NCBI GenBank assembly: GCA_036244855.1
Contig: BQKZ01000355.1
Coordinates: forward strand, 89,148 to 153,147
Length of the DNA stretch: 64,000 nucleotides
Direction: 5' to 3'
From: Temnopleurus reevesii
Taxonomy: Eukaryota > Echinodermata > Echinoidea > Temnopleuroida > Temnopleuridae
Shown here: positions 21,310 to 32,451 of the stretch, piece after piece
How positions within the stretch are numbered: the stretch's first letter is position 1
How the letters are laid out: each line of letters opens with the position of its first letter
Notes under the pieces: model-generated
The model's database searches: none
Seen by the model: the letters and a program-made list of their open reading frames with translations, nothing else
What the model was told of the DNA's origin: nothing
Made by a program: the position numbers and the translations under genes

Positions 21310-21815
21310 GCCCTAAATTGACTATTATAAAAGCCTAGTTTTGGTCAACTTAGGCATGGCTGTGCGCATTCTATATCACACGAATAATAATGAGACTTGT
21401 TGTGACCAAATGGTTTTATGACATGCTGAATCGAATACTGCACTTATCTTATTGGGGGGGGGGGGGGGGGGGGGAGGGGCTAAGAGGTTACCATGAAGGT
21501 GAGTGGTATTAACGCATGTTTGAATGAAAATTAATGCGCTAATCAGAACCAACACTGCGTTTATCATAAATATCTTATAGAAAAGCCAAGTTTTGGTGAA
21601 CTTTTGTATACCTGGCCGCACTCTATATCACACAAATGATAATGAGATATGTAAATGTATTATGACCAAATGGTTTTATGGCATGCTGATGCGAATGGTA
21701 CACTTATCTTCCTTTTTTGTTGCTATACGAGGGTGCGGTGACGGTAAATTATATTAATGCATGTTTGAGTGAAAATTAATGGGCTAATTAGAACCAACAC
21801 TGCTTTTATGATGTT
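21310..21815. repeat. Tandem duplication, about 265-bp unit
   Basis: Two copies sharing CTATATCACAC, ACCAAATGGTTTTATG and GAAAATTAATG-x-GCTAAT. The first copy contains a poly-G run at about 21453-21478. Confidence 0.75.
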
Positions 21816-21932
21816 TAACTAATTAACGTGCTTTACCATTCACCATAATTAGGCACTCTATAGAAGTCTGGTTCTACCACTTTCAACCTTACATCCTACA
21901 CCTCCTCTGGCGCCGGTTTCATTTTAAAGTAT

Positions 21933-22541
21933 GTTAAAGACTGGGTCTGCCCAAGAAAACAAAACTTCATTGATTAAAAGCGGAAAAATAAGACGAACAG
22001 GTAGAATAGAATTTGAAGCAGATCAAACAATAGATAAGGAAGTAATGAATAATTCAACGATATAACACAACAGTTTTTATCACGCAAATTGGCATAGTTG
22101 GGTCACGTGATATGACGTGTATCATGCACTTCTCTGCAAGCAGTTTATTACATCTAATACCTTCCCCCTTTTTTCAATGTCTAACGGAAAAAGCGAAGTT
22201 TACATATACATTTATTCATTTAATCTTTTGACAAATTGAAAAAGTAAGTATTTATGGATTAAAAAGGATTCTTAAAAGCAATAACTTATAATGAGTTTAC
22301 TGCCAGGAAGTGCATAATATACGTCACGACAAGTGACCAAATGCCGTACAGTGACAGTGAATGCCGTAAAGTAAATTATGAAAACCACTGGTCGCACATA
22401 TCCTTGAAATATTCATAACTTTCTTATTTCTTGTCAGAATCGCTTCAAATTGTTTTTAATCTGTTCGACTGACATTTCTGCTTTAATCAAAGCAAGACTT
22501 TTTTTTTTGGGGGGGGGGGGGGGGCAGACCCAGTCTTTAAC
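21933..22541. mobile_element. Non-autonomous DNA transposon, 609 bp
   Basis: Termini GTTAAAGACTGGGTCTGCC and the exact complement at the other end. Subterminal text (TTGATTAAAGC, GACGAACAG, GTGCATAATATACGTCACG-like) is also mirrored, so the whole element is a decayed long palindrome. A T/G homopolymer run has expanded inside the right end. There is no ORF of note. Confidence 0.8.
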
Positions 22542-22624
22542 TTCATGAGCGTACTTTCTCATAAGAATAATAAGCATTTAGTGTAATACCATTTAGTTCA
22601 TGGCCTTAGAAATATGCCGTACCG

Positions 22625-22817
22625 TATTCAGGAGCAAATTTCACGAAATGGTCTTAACTGTCATCTTCTTGCCAAGACGTCATAACTTTTTGTGTCTTCC
22701 TCATAACATCGACACACACTTTGATACTTCTTTAGTAAGATGGTGGCGCAAGAAATTAAGACGTCTTAGCAAGAAGAGGACAGCTAAGACCATCTGGTTC
22801 ACATTGGCCCCTGAATT
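22625..22817. mobile_element. Palindromic MITE
   Basis: Inverted arms of about 60 bp: ATTCAGGAGCAAATTTCACG and ATGGTCTTAACTGTCATC on the left return as complements on the right, ending GGCCCCTGAAT. The two arms create a plus-strand open frame that has no other support. Confidence 0.7.
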
Positions 22818-23270
22818 TTAAATCTTTATCGCGCTTAAAGTTCACATTGAATTATTAACGACTTTAAATCCATCGACTTATGCAGGGCATTAATCACGGT
22901 GGCGATACAATCGGTCAAGATACACACTAAGATCTGCAGTCATCCACATATTTCATGGTTTTGTTTGCTTTTTTTCATGACGTAACGTTAGTATATTTTA
23001 ATTAAATTGAGAGGGCTACACTAGGGCCATCAAACATCCACAGCAAACCATCAAATTGGGCAAACACGCTTGCGAGAATATCAATACTTGCCTTCTGTTT
23101 GCGCTCAGGTCATAAATATGGCACTATTCTAGATGAAAGTTTTATAGATTATTTAATTGCCATCTTCAAAATCTTCACCCAAAGCTAATTTTCATGACAG
23201 TAATAATATGACGTAGAGTTGTAGCCCGAGATGAGAAGATGACTTTGTTCTGAGTATTTATGAATACCGG

Positions 23271-23525
23271 TCATGTGTGGCTCAGTGGTAGAGCGTCCGT
23301 CCCATGAACGGAAGGTCGTGGATTCGATCCCCGGCCGAGTCATACCAAAGACTTATAAAAATGGGACCATCTGCCTTCTTGCCAGGCGTTCGGCATTTAT
23401 AAAAAAGAGAAGGGTAATAATAACTTTATGTTATGCAGGGCCCGCTGGAAGAGCAGCTAGTTTACAGCTGAATGTGGCTACCCTGGGTAAATAAGACATT
23501 ATTATTATCATTATTATTATTATAT
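23271..23525 (+). mobile_element. tRNA-derived SINE, family 2
   Basis: The head folds like a tRNA: a D-arm box A region (TGGCTCAGTGGTAGAGCG), an anticodon-like arm TCCGT/ACGGA around a loop containing CAT, and box B (GGATTCGATCCCC). The acceptor stem is poor and the T-stem has a mismatch, so it is not a functional tRNA. The body includes CAGGGCCCGCTGGAAGAGC and GTGGCTACCCTGGGTAAATA, and it ends in (ATT)n. This is a different family from the element at 663-962. Confidence 0.85.
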
Positions 23526-24550
23526 TATGAATACCTTTATGCTGATTTGAGTATCTCCTTCTCAAATGGAGTCACTTATTTTACAATGCTCAAAGGTGTA
23601 GATTAGTAATGGTCAGGATGCAAAAATTTATATAAAATGAGCCGATTCATTCAAAAATTGCTTTACGTGGATGAGTATAAATTTGTACAAAATCAGGAGA
23701 AGGCTTTCACACGTTTTCTGGCTTCTTTTGATTTGCATAGTATGCTAATTTGCATTCATTTTGCACGTGATGCGGTGTGCTGTTCAAGAAAGCGAGGCAC
23801 GGCATTATTTTTGTTTCACGATAATTAAGCCATTATTGGGTCGATTTTACAGAGACAAATCAAGAGCATGTTTTAATTTGCCTTGGAAAAGATTGTATTA
23901 TGTTAATTTTTTTTTTACTGCAGCTTACAAAAAAATATGAATATTCATAGCCCTTCCCTCCCAAAGGTGACTTGAAGTTTAAAATCCAGATGTCCACTCT
24001 GGGACTCAAACCCACAACCTTCCCATTACCAGACTGACATTCCACCCCTTTTTGAGAAAATTTCCCGTTTCTATCGCATACATTGCTTAGAAAGACAGTC
24101 ATTCATTAGATTGAAATGACTTGTTCCTTTTGGGTTTTGATTATATCAATACTTATATTAAAATTATATTTTAGAATACTATGTTTTTGCTTGGGTTTGC
24201 CATTTTGAGTTTGCAAAGTCTGTGAACGAATTTTTTGTAGCTAACTGCACTGAATTGCCTGTGTGTTGCCGATTTTGCGCCTGAGAAAGGATCACCAGTT
24301 GTGCGTAGAGTAGTGTGTACCTCTACAAACACGCATGTGGTAGTAAGCTTGAAACACTCTGACTTGCCCTGTAGTTTAGTGTACTGGTGTCTTTTAAAGA
24401 ATCTTCATATCTTCGGTCATTCAAATTACTTTTGAATCTGTTACACATATGATATAATCAAACAAATCATTGCCAATGTTTGGGGTTTGTCGGTTACAAC
24501 TGTATAGGTGAGAATATAAGCCAAATTATCTCTTAACATGGTGAACTAAA
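23526..24550. other. No feature recognised
   Basis: Non-coding AT-rich sequence in the channel intron. The only suggestive text is a box-B-like GGGACTCAAACCC on the minus side near 24000-24012, perhaps the remnant of another tRNA-derived repeat. Confidence 0.35.
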
Positions 24551-24552
24551 TA

Positions 24553-24865
24553 CCGCAATGCAAAAAGCCCATAGTTAAATTAGCAGATTCAAGAACTTCC
24601 AGTTCCACTACCAGTATAAACCTGTGAATCTTCATTTCGTTTTGGTTAATAGAAATAAAACTTCTTCCGCAAGTGGCAAAACACAACATGTAAGTAAAAA
24701 AAAAAATAGAATGAAAAAAAAACCCTCTAAACATGGTAAACTTATTCCACAATACCAAAAGCCCATATTCAAATTTGCCGATATAGAACCTGTCAGTTTC
24801 AATATAAACCCTCGTTGAAATTTTTGAAACGTCTCCCGCAAGTGAACAAAAGGCGCCAGTAAAAA
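24553..24865. repeat. Two-copy direct repeat beside first exon C
   Basis: Two diverged units of about 195 bp share AAAAGCCCATA, AGTATAAACC or CAATATAAACCC, and TTCCGCAAGTG or TCCCGCAAGTG. They end about 35 bp downstream of the donor of the first exon at 24901-25314. Confidence 0.6.
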
Positions 24866-24900
24866 TAAACCCAGATAAAAATAAAATACAAATTATTCAC

Positions 24901-25314
24901 CGTCGTAGAATTTGAAGTTATGTTATATCTCTCCGGCACAACATATTCCATCAGCGCTTCCAAATGTTCCTCATCATTCGTAAACTGTAACAGATCATCC
25001 ACCTTCGACACCGGCAAGGGATTCAAATTACAGATGGTGATCGCGGGAAGATTTATGGAACGATGTTGGACGTATTCGACGTTGACGTTGACGCCGTATA
25101 GCGCGTAAGTTTTGATGATGGTGGTCAACTGCCAGACGACAACGCCCAGGCCTGCGGTGAAGAGCGCGGCCCAGATCAGTCGGCGATAGAGGTTCGAAGC
25201 TCGTTGGATGTTGGGGATACCGTGCGCTCCTGTACTCGCCATCCGGCTCCCCACTAGGAATAGGATACTGTCTTCCTCATCTTTTGACATTTTGAAATCA
25301 AGTTTGTTCTCCAT
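24901..25314 (-). CDS. DEG/ENaC channel, alternative first exon C (TM1)
   Basis: Encodes about 138 residues from MENKLDFKMS. In order: a short cytosolic N-terminus with the gating HG motif (STGAHGIPNI); TM1 (LIWAALFTAGLGVVVWQL); and the post-TM1 signature LPAITICNLNPLPVSK. The start of the ectodomain follows, with two N-x-S/T sites (NIT, NST). The donor ACG/GTGAAT leaves in phase 0, which fits exon 2 at 16608-16783 or 15578-15753. It is close to first exon B (most residues identical through TM1). A homologous upstream stretch in the same frame ends in a stop just before this Met, so I chose MENK as the start. Confidence 0.88.
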
Positions 25315-25404
25315 TTACCCCTCATTTTCCAGAGATTGAAAGGCTCTGCCGTGGTTGTTTTTACTTGAAGTGTCATTCCAAGCGTCATGCCCTCGTGTTC
25401 CCAT
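25315..25404 (-). other. Short upstream ORF, relic of the N-terminus of first exon C
   Basis: A 29-codon reading frame, MGTRGHDAWNDTSS, then RAFQSLENEG, then TAA. It aligns with MDDSRKEAWYDASS and RAFQSFDNEG in first exon B. In exon B the frame continues through four more residues to MEK. Here TAA falls directly before ATG of MENK. The original N-terminus has therefore been cut into an upstream ORF plus a shorter channel start. Confidence 0.75.
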
Positions 25405-25756
25405 GATTTCGTCACGAAATCACTCAATTCGCAAGACAAAAGTTGCAATGTAGAGATGGTTCGTAACCCCAATATTAATAAATGATGACTAGTTCTCCAA
25501 ACTGAATAACGAAGCAAAGACTCCCCGCTTTCATCTCTCATTAATCTGTTTTATATCTTTCGCCATCAGGGGTTGAAGCTTTTACATTAGGTAGTCAAAT
25601 TGATGAAAACCCGCCCATGTAATTTGAGCAAAACACCCCTAGAACTCAATACCGTCCAATAATCTAGATTTCTTTCGAAATATATCAAGAGCAGAGTGTA
25701 ATTTTGATGACGTCCAAACACCGCAAGAGATGTAATACGGCGCACTATGAAAACAA

Positions 25757-26270
25757 TCCACTTATGAGTGTAAGATGATATCAAATGATGATATCAACGA
25801 GCTATATAATTACATCCAATCATATCAAATGCAAGTTGAGCCGCGATACAGTAACAGCACCATGTCTACAAAACCAGTTCCACTTGAAAGTGTGAAGATA
25901 GCATCGGTGTACATTTAAATCCACTTTATGAGAACAAGATGATATCAAATGTACTTCGAAGAGAGATGTATAAATTTACATCTAATCATGTCGAATTCAA
26001 GTTGAGCTTCAATAGAGTAACATCACCCAGTCTATAAAACAAGTTCCGTTTATCTTGAAAGTGTGAAGACAGCCTCGATGTACATTTAAATCCACTTCAT
26101 GAGAACAAGATGATATCAAATGTACTTCAAGAAGATCTGTATAGAATTACATCTAATCATGTCGAATTCAAGTTGAGCCTCAATACAATAATAGCACCCT
26201 GTCTACAAAACCAGTTCCATTTATCATTATAGCATGAAGAAATCATCGAGATACCTTTAAATATAAAACA
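25757..26270. repeat. Tandem repeat upstream of first exon C, about 168-bp unit
   Basis: Three units share AAGATGATATCAAATG, TACATCTAATCATGTCGAA and GTACATTTAAATCCACTT. The array lies a few hundred bases 5' of the first exon, where a promoter would be expected. A TATATAG text occurs at its inner edge on the minus strand, but I would not call a promoter from it. Confidence 0.75.
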
Positions 26271-27480
26271 CAATTAGCAGCGAGCTTGACATAGATACGC
26301 GTACGGAACTTATGGCAATTTAACACCTTCGCAAATTTACAAAGAGTTTATTAATGCCCAATGCTTAATGGTTCCTCGACGAATCGATTCTCAGTTAAAC
26401 AAAATTGTTCACCGTCGTTACCGTCAACACCCTAATGTGAGTGTCTCCAAATTCTCGCTCTTAATTTGTCGAATGTATTTGCACACAAATTTAATAATGT
26501 GAAAGCGATCATCATGTAGATAGCATCGTTGGGTAGAGGATTATGATTGGACGTGTTAATTAAGGCGCCAATTTGAGTCGTTCAGTAATCTCCCCTACCT
26601 TCTCCATTTCTCTTCCGCATTCCCTTTTATTCGTGCCTTATCTATTTGTTTAAATTGATTTGGTTCTTCTTTGTCCTCTAGATCCTCTGAAAGCTATCTG
26701 TCTCTATATTTGTCTCTAGCTATTTCACGCCCCCATTATTTTCACGTTTGGATTCATCTATCCATTTACACACTCACAAACTTGCATGAATACCCAACCT
26801 ATATGTATTTAAACATTTCCTTATTCATTCAATATGGTAATTGTTTATATTTTAATACGGCGCGCGGCTCACAGCCAAATAGACATAGATATATGTATAT
26901 ATATTTATACATTGAGATTTGGTCCAAACATATTATATTAAGTTATATTATATTATATTATATTATATTATATATTATATATTGTATATCATATTATATT
27001 ATATATTATTTATTATATTATATCATATTAAGTTATATTATACATTGTGTATAATACGCTATTCTTCTCAGAGGTCAGCCTTTTCAACAAGTTGTGTTTC
27101 TTTGATGGCCCCTCTTTTTCATTTTTTAAAAATTTGTACCCAAAACTTGAGTTGAAATATTGATTTATATAGATCACCTTATACTATTACTTTTGTTATC
27201 CGTATATAGTCTTCTTATTAGAATAAATTATAAAATGTATGTTATATTATTTTCATTAATTATGTAAGTATATGTTTGCATTTTCGTAAGGAATTTTACA
27301 TCAATGATTTTATTTTATTTGATCTTAAGTTTTATTTTCAGTAGGGTGTTTTTGTCTAAGTAGATTGAATTGAATTCATTCTACAGTCCCAGCAGGGTAG
27401 ACGTCTGCCCTACGTTGGCAGCGTAAAATACACTCAATTCATCCTGAGCATGAGTAGGCTATTATGACAAATGAGGAACT
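26271..27480. repeat. Spacer with a TATAT-rich microsatellite
   Basis: Mostly non-coding. A run of about 120 bp near 26933-27050 is built from TATAT and TATATTA units. I see no other feature. Confidence 0.5.
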
Positions 27481-27489
27481 GACCATTAA

Positions 27490-27722
27490 CATCCTAACCA
27501 TGGCGTCAATTTCCTTCAGCAAGAAATTTATCCACACTGTGCTGCACTCAACCCAGGTGAGGTGAATGGGTACCTGGCAGAATATTTATTCCTTGAAATG
27601 CAAAGTGCGCTGGTGGCTGCCGGGCTAAAGCCAGGGTAATAATAATGTAAGGCGCCTTGGGCACTCAGCAATGAGAGTGGATACGTGCGCTATATAAATT
27701 GAATATATTATTATCATTATTC
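27490..27722 (+). mobile_element. tRNA-derived SINE, family 1, plus orientation
   Basis: Contains TTCCTTCAGCAAGAAATTTA, GTGCTGCACTCAACCCAGG, CGGGCTAAAGCCAGGG, GAGTGGATACGTGCGCTAT and a short (ATT)n end. The tRNA head is mostly lost or unrecognisable. It lies between first exons C and B. Confidence 0.8.
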
Positions 27723-27835
27723 TTATTAACATGTGTACAATGGGGAAAATGTGTGCAAAAGAATATATCATCTACAGCTTTACGAGACTATCTGCTTGTT
27801 TCTATCGATCTGAAACATCACTTCATTTAAGCCTG

Positions 27836-28062
27836 CGTTACACCTTTGCGTTTTTAGCCTGCGTCGGCCGATCATTTTTTAGAAATTAAAAACGCTCCCT
27901 TGACGCTGTCATGCGGTGGACTGACGCCCGTCGTACGCTCGATGAGCGCAAGCCGAACGTCAGTCCACCGTCTGATCTGCGTATGCTGTCCGTCAAGGGA
28001 GCGTTTTTAATTTCCAAACGCTGGGCCGACCCAAGCTGAAAGCGCGATGGTGTGAGTCGGCC
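27836..28062. mobile_element. Palindromic MITE, CACACCTTTGCGTT family
   Basis: An inverted-repeat element with GCCTGCGTCGGCC, AATTAAAAACGCTCCCTTGA and GGTGGACTGACG in the left arm and complements in the right arm; the outer ends resemble CACACC-TTTGCGTTT. Relatives lie at 41991-42112, 45939-46186 and, decayed, 48845-49030. Confidence 0.75.
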
Positions 28063-29147
28063 GAAACGCGTGAGAGTGTAAAACGAGCGGGAGAAGAAAA
28101 AAAATCACCATAACTTCGGAGTGAGCTGCTCCGATTGGCTTACCTGCAAAAAGCACGGTCAATATTGATAGTGATTATATGGCTCATCGGATAATTACCA
28201 CTCACAATCCCTCACCCGCACTTGGCTCCATAAGCCCGCATGTCACCATGGTAACCATCAAAACAGAATTATTTACTACCCTCTTCACACACGGACGTTT
28301 TGATTTAAAAAGTCAATACGTTGATTTATAATGTCTGATATATTTCATTTGATATAAAGTACGCAGTAAATTTCTTCTTTGTTATTCCTATCCAGAGGGG
28401 AAATGTGTTTGGGACCTTACGATTCTGAGTAAAGTTTCCTGACTCTATTTTGTACAGGTATTTGGTATTAGGTAAAAAAAAATTACACTTATAAACGCGA
28501 TTAGCCACTTCGTCTATAATACATGTCATTAGCCGCTCACCCCACCCCACTTCCTGTAAATGAGTATTTCTTGGTTTTTATGGGCTTTCCTGTCATGGAA
28601 TATGCAATCGACAAATCCCTGCAAACGTACACTGCACAAAAACATGGGTGTACAAATTTGAGCATATTGGTCCCATTTTTTAAAAACCTTCTACACGTGC
28701 TCAAAAGGTTAATGAATGGCTCTCTGAAAAGGCATGAAATGGCTGTTTAAGGGAACGAGTGCAAACAAGACCTTCAAAACTAACTTTATGAGAAAAGAGC
28801 TGGGGGAAAAAAACGCAGAGAGTCGCAACAAGAGCCGGGCACAAAAGCAGGGGCAAGAACCACTCCTCCACCCCCCCCCCCGTGATAAGTCCATACATGC
28901 GATTTCATTAGAACCGCAATCTCAGCCGCTCAAAGCCCCTTGTACACGTAATGTCCAAATCCCCCCCCCCAAAAAAAAAATGCCCCCCGTAGTGTGTAGT
29001 GATCGAAAAAGGCCCCACCATAAGGGGTGGGGATTCAGTAAGGTTGCTCCTCATTGTAAGAGGGAGGGGGGGNTCTTCTGGTTGCCCATACTCACTCGCT
29101 CACGACTTCTTTGAAGACGGCACTCACCAATTTCACAATACGGTTAG
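28063..29147. other. Non-coding spacer with homopolymer runs and one N
   Basis: No gene is seen. C- and A-rich runs occur near 28870-28880 and 28964-28980, with a single N at 29073 inside a G-run. The open frames in this stretch pass through these runs and are not credible. Confidence 0.45.
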
Positions 29148-29582
29148 GCCTATTTACCATGTACAAAGTATTAGGGTACAAAGTTGTACCCCAAGGGGTA
29201 AAATTGATTTGAACATTAGCTGAGCATTATACTAGAGATCAAAGTTTTAACCCCTCCCCACCCGAAAATTCAAATTTGTAACCAAAGATTCAAAATTGTA
29301 CCTCATGGCTGTGAAACAATTTTTTTAACCGAGGGGAACAGCAGTATACCCGAGGCTGGAGACGATTCAAGGATTCAAAGTTGTACCCCCCAAAATAAAT
29401 TCATAGTTGTAACAAAAAGGTTCAAAAGTGCACTCCATGCTGAGGCACAAAGTTGAACGTGGTGGATCCATGCTGGGCTCAAAATATCAAATCGTAGAAT
29501 ATCACACGTTTGGGGCAAAAGTTTGAACCCTCTAAGGGTCAACTGGTGTCACGCCCAAGGGTACACATGTATACCCTAATCT
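29148..29582. mobile_element. GGGTACAA-type repeat element with inverted ends
   Basis: Begins TATTAGGGTACAAAGTTGTA and ends GTATACCCTAATCTA. Within it, TTCAAAGTTGTACCCC and close variants recur in many short units. Related sequence lies at 37255-37450 and 62030-62200. It abuts the 3' side of first exon B. Confidence 0.55.
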
Positions 29583-29751
29583 ATCTGTGTGAACAGTGTG
29601 TCCAGCTCGGACACATCCGCCACGGTTGTCTCAGCGTTGTGACGTATAGTCTGTCTTGGGGCGACGTCTGTCCATGATTTGGCTTTCAGGAAAGATGTTG
29701 GCCCAAGACAGACTATGTCACAAATATAGAAAATAGACAAGAATCTGTTAC

Positions 29752-30327
29752 CCTAGCCGCATGTTTCATCGCTGTCATGTTGTAATCGGGGAAGTGTAGC
29801 GGTACAACCTCCCTCAACATCGTCGCCTCCTCTCCGGTCCGCGCAAGGAGTGCCAACTCGGCGATCTTCGACACAGGAATCGGGTTCAAGTTGCAGATGG
29901 TGATCGCGGGCAGGTCTATGGCACGATGTCGGATGTACTCGACGTTGACATTCACACCGTACCCAAAGAATGTGTTCAAGATGGTGGTCAACTGCCAGAT
30001 GACCACGCCCAGGCCTGCGGTGAAAAGCGTCGCCCAGATGAGACGGCGGTAGAGGTTCGAAGCACGTTGGATGTTGGGGATACCGTGCGCTCCTGTACTC
30101 GCCATACGGCTCCCCACAAGGAATAAGATACTGTCCTCCTCGCTCTTGGATATCTTGAAGTCTGGGGTTTTCTCCATGACCTTGGTTGATCCTTCGTTGT
30201 CGAATGATTGGAATGCTCTAACGGGTGTGCTAGAGGCATCGTACCACGCTTCTTTACGGCTGTCGTCCATTGTATCGTCACGAACTAATGCAATTGGAAC
30301 AGGAATTGCACTCTGAAAGTTGTTCAC
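29752..30327 (-). CDS. DEG/ENaC channel, alternative first exon B (TM1)
   Basis: Encodes up to 192 residues, with Met at MNNFQSAIPV or, 19 residues later, at MDDSRKEAW. The second is favoured because exon C has a homologous Met there. The cytosolic part includes RAFQSFDNEG and the HG motif (GAHGIPNI). TM1 is LIWATLFTAGLGVVIWQL; the signature is LPAITICNLNPIPVSK; the ectodomain begin carries an NMT glycosylation site. The donor AGG/GTAACA leaves in phase 0, so it could splice to either exon-2 copy. On the minus strand two CCAAT boxes lie about 20-40 bp upstream of the first Met, a weak promoter hint. A CAG acceptor-like site within the exon (AACTTTCAG) leaves open an upstream leader. Confidence 0.88.
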
Positions 30328-31250
30328 ATCAGGCAGTTGTTGTCAAACGTTGATTGGTTTCATTGGGCTCGAGAAAGGCCTTCTTCAGAGTAGGGTAAAA
30401 GTGTAACGTCACAAACTCGTGTATTTATGACAGGAAAGCCACTCACATAATGTTGTTTCTGTTAATCGTTGATAAGCTTTAACAGGCTTGAATGAGGACT
30501 TTGGGTGAGCTAGCTGGCTAAATCGGAGGGCTTGGTAGAACCCTGAATCATAATTTTTTATCGCTGATTTATCACATCGTCCACATTTCATCCTCCATTT
30601 CTTTGCGCCATTGGTATAATTGCACTGGATGAACAGTTAATTTTTTTCTCGGTCCAATGTGTTATTGACTAACAAATCTGAGAAGGGATAAAATCATTGA
30701 CTGGTAATTTCATGGCACTTCGAAGTTTCTCCACTCCAGGAAGGGTCAAAGAATTTTTTTGAAAAAAAGTTCAAGAAAGAAAAGCAGCATCATTATTCTT
30801 GATATGCACGACCAGTAGGCAGGTAGGGGCATCCATCAGATGCATTAGTCTTTGGCATTTTCAATTACCACATCTAAAAACTTTCCTTGGAACAGTTCAA
30901 ACAACATTTTTACTTCAATAAAAAATCTTAAGATATGACGATCCCGTCATCTGCTATTAAAACCTGGGCACCAAAAGGCTCAAGCCTGGAGATGTAATCG
31001 TAATGGTGCTCGAATGACAATATAAATCAACACTTCTGTTAAGAGGACTCTGTCGAACAACCGAATACAGCTTATCGGTTTACACCCAATCAAAAGCAAA
31101 TTTATTCTGAACTTGTTGATCGCTTTCTGCTCAACCATTCAACTGATCGAGCAGACAAGTGACGTATACTCCAAGCGTGAAACAGAAATAGCATCAATTT
31201 TATATCATCATGAAATCATAATGCCCTTAATTGAAGCAGTCGTTATTGTG
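30328..31250. other. No feature recognised
   Basis: Non-coding sequence 5' of first exon B. It should contain the promoter if the exon has its own, but I see no reliable core element apart from the CCAAT pair. Confidence 0.4.
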
Positions 31251-31251
31251 N

Positions 31252-31376
31252 TAACATAAAGCTTTCCTATCGATCGTACGATTGATATCAATCGCTAGTC
31301 TATGGGAAATCATGTACTAAATACTTGCGATTGATCGCAATCTGTTTATGTTACAGGCCTCTGTTACAGGACACTG
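31252..31376. mobile_element. Small palindromic MITE (GTAACATA family)
   Basis: Starts at an N (31251) with TAACATAAAG and ends with TTATGTTACAGGCC. The centre carries GATTGATATCAATCGC and CTATGG text, as in the copy at 2784-2912. Confidence 0.55.
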
Positions 31377-31500
31377 TAAATGTAAAAATGGAACTTTTCG
31401 CATTTGTGCATTTTCTTTATTTTGTTATTTACAGTGATAACAGTCACAATATGAGGCAAGTCAGTTCCGATTTCAATTGCAATATACATATATACCACAC

Positions 31501-31633
31501 CAGGGGCCTGCAACATAAAAGATACAATAGAACTTACAATAAATATTAATCGTAAGTCTATGGCAAAGTGTGTACCATAGAGATACGATACATTTTGAAT
31601 TAATTGTACCTCTTTTGTGTTACATGCCCTTGA
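31501..31633. mobile_element. Small palindromic MITE (GTAACATA family), second nearby copy
   Basis: Ends CAGGGGCCTGCAACATAAAA and TTTTGTGTTACATGCCCTTG. The central TCTATGGCAAAG and ACCATAGAGA are mirrored. Confidence 0.6.
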
Positions 31634-32189
31634 CCGTGGCGTGTGCCTAAAAATCCAAGCTCTTTAAAACAGTCACAAATTGACATGGGTTGATTTCTGC
31701 GCTGCCGAAAATGTTCCACTAAATATTTATAAGATAAACGAAGCTATGATATGGTTGCGAATTAGAAATTGAACTAATTTACTAATAAAAAATATGTAAA
31801 GAAGATATTAAATAAAATCCTCAAAATGAATGAGGAGATAACAATAAAGTAGCTTCATTTCGTTTTCACACCTTCATCTTCCGTTTGGAGTTGCATAACT
31901 CGCATCTTTTTCGCGCCTGGTGCCAAATGGCAGATATTAAAAATCATACATGTTTGCACAAAAAAAAGTAATGTCAAGCAACATTATAGAGAATAGATCT
32001 GAGCTCCCAGCTCTGATTGCAAAAGTTGTTTGCTAGGAAGCTCTTCATTAATTAGCAGAACCATAATTAAACTCGAGCGTTATTGCCGTGGGCGTATTTG
32101 TCAAAGTTTGTTTAAATATGTGGAGCCTGGTGCCTGGCGTCATTACCAGATCACGTGACCGCAATGTGTGGACCAATCGGCGGTCAGTA

Positions 32190-32451
32190 CACTGCAAAAA
32201 CGCTGGTGTTAAATTTAACACCAACCGGAATCTATATATGACAACACCAGAAAAGTGTTAAAATAACACCAGTTTGGAATCCATTTGATATATTTCAATA
32301 CCAACTGGTGTTGTTTAAGGCCTTGAACAACACCAGTCGGTGTTTAAATACATTGATTTGATTCCAAACTGGTGTTATTTTTACACTTTTCTGGTGTTGT
32401 ACGATATAGATTCCGGTTGGTGTTGAATTTAACACCAGCGTTTTTGCAGGG
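32190..32451. mobile_element. Palindromic MITE with CACTGCAAAAA ends
   Basis: A 262-bp palindrome with arms of about 105 bp. The left end CACTGCAAAAACGCTGGTGT is mirrored at the right end as AACACCAGCGTTTTTGCAG. GTGTTA/TAACAC units are themselves repeated inside each arm, so it is a palindrome built from small palindromes. GTA-like bases flank both sides. It is non-coding. Confidence 0.8.

Noticed and set aside
23271..23345. Functional tRNA gene with a CAT anticodon
   Set aside because: The acceptor stem does not pair well, position 33 is not T, and the T-stem has a mismatch. It is followed by a SINE body with an (ATT)n tail.
26670..27155. Tyrosine- and isoleucine-rich frames
   Set aside because: Products of TATAT repeats.
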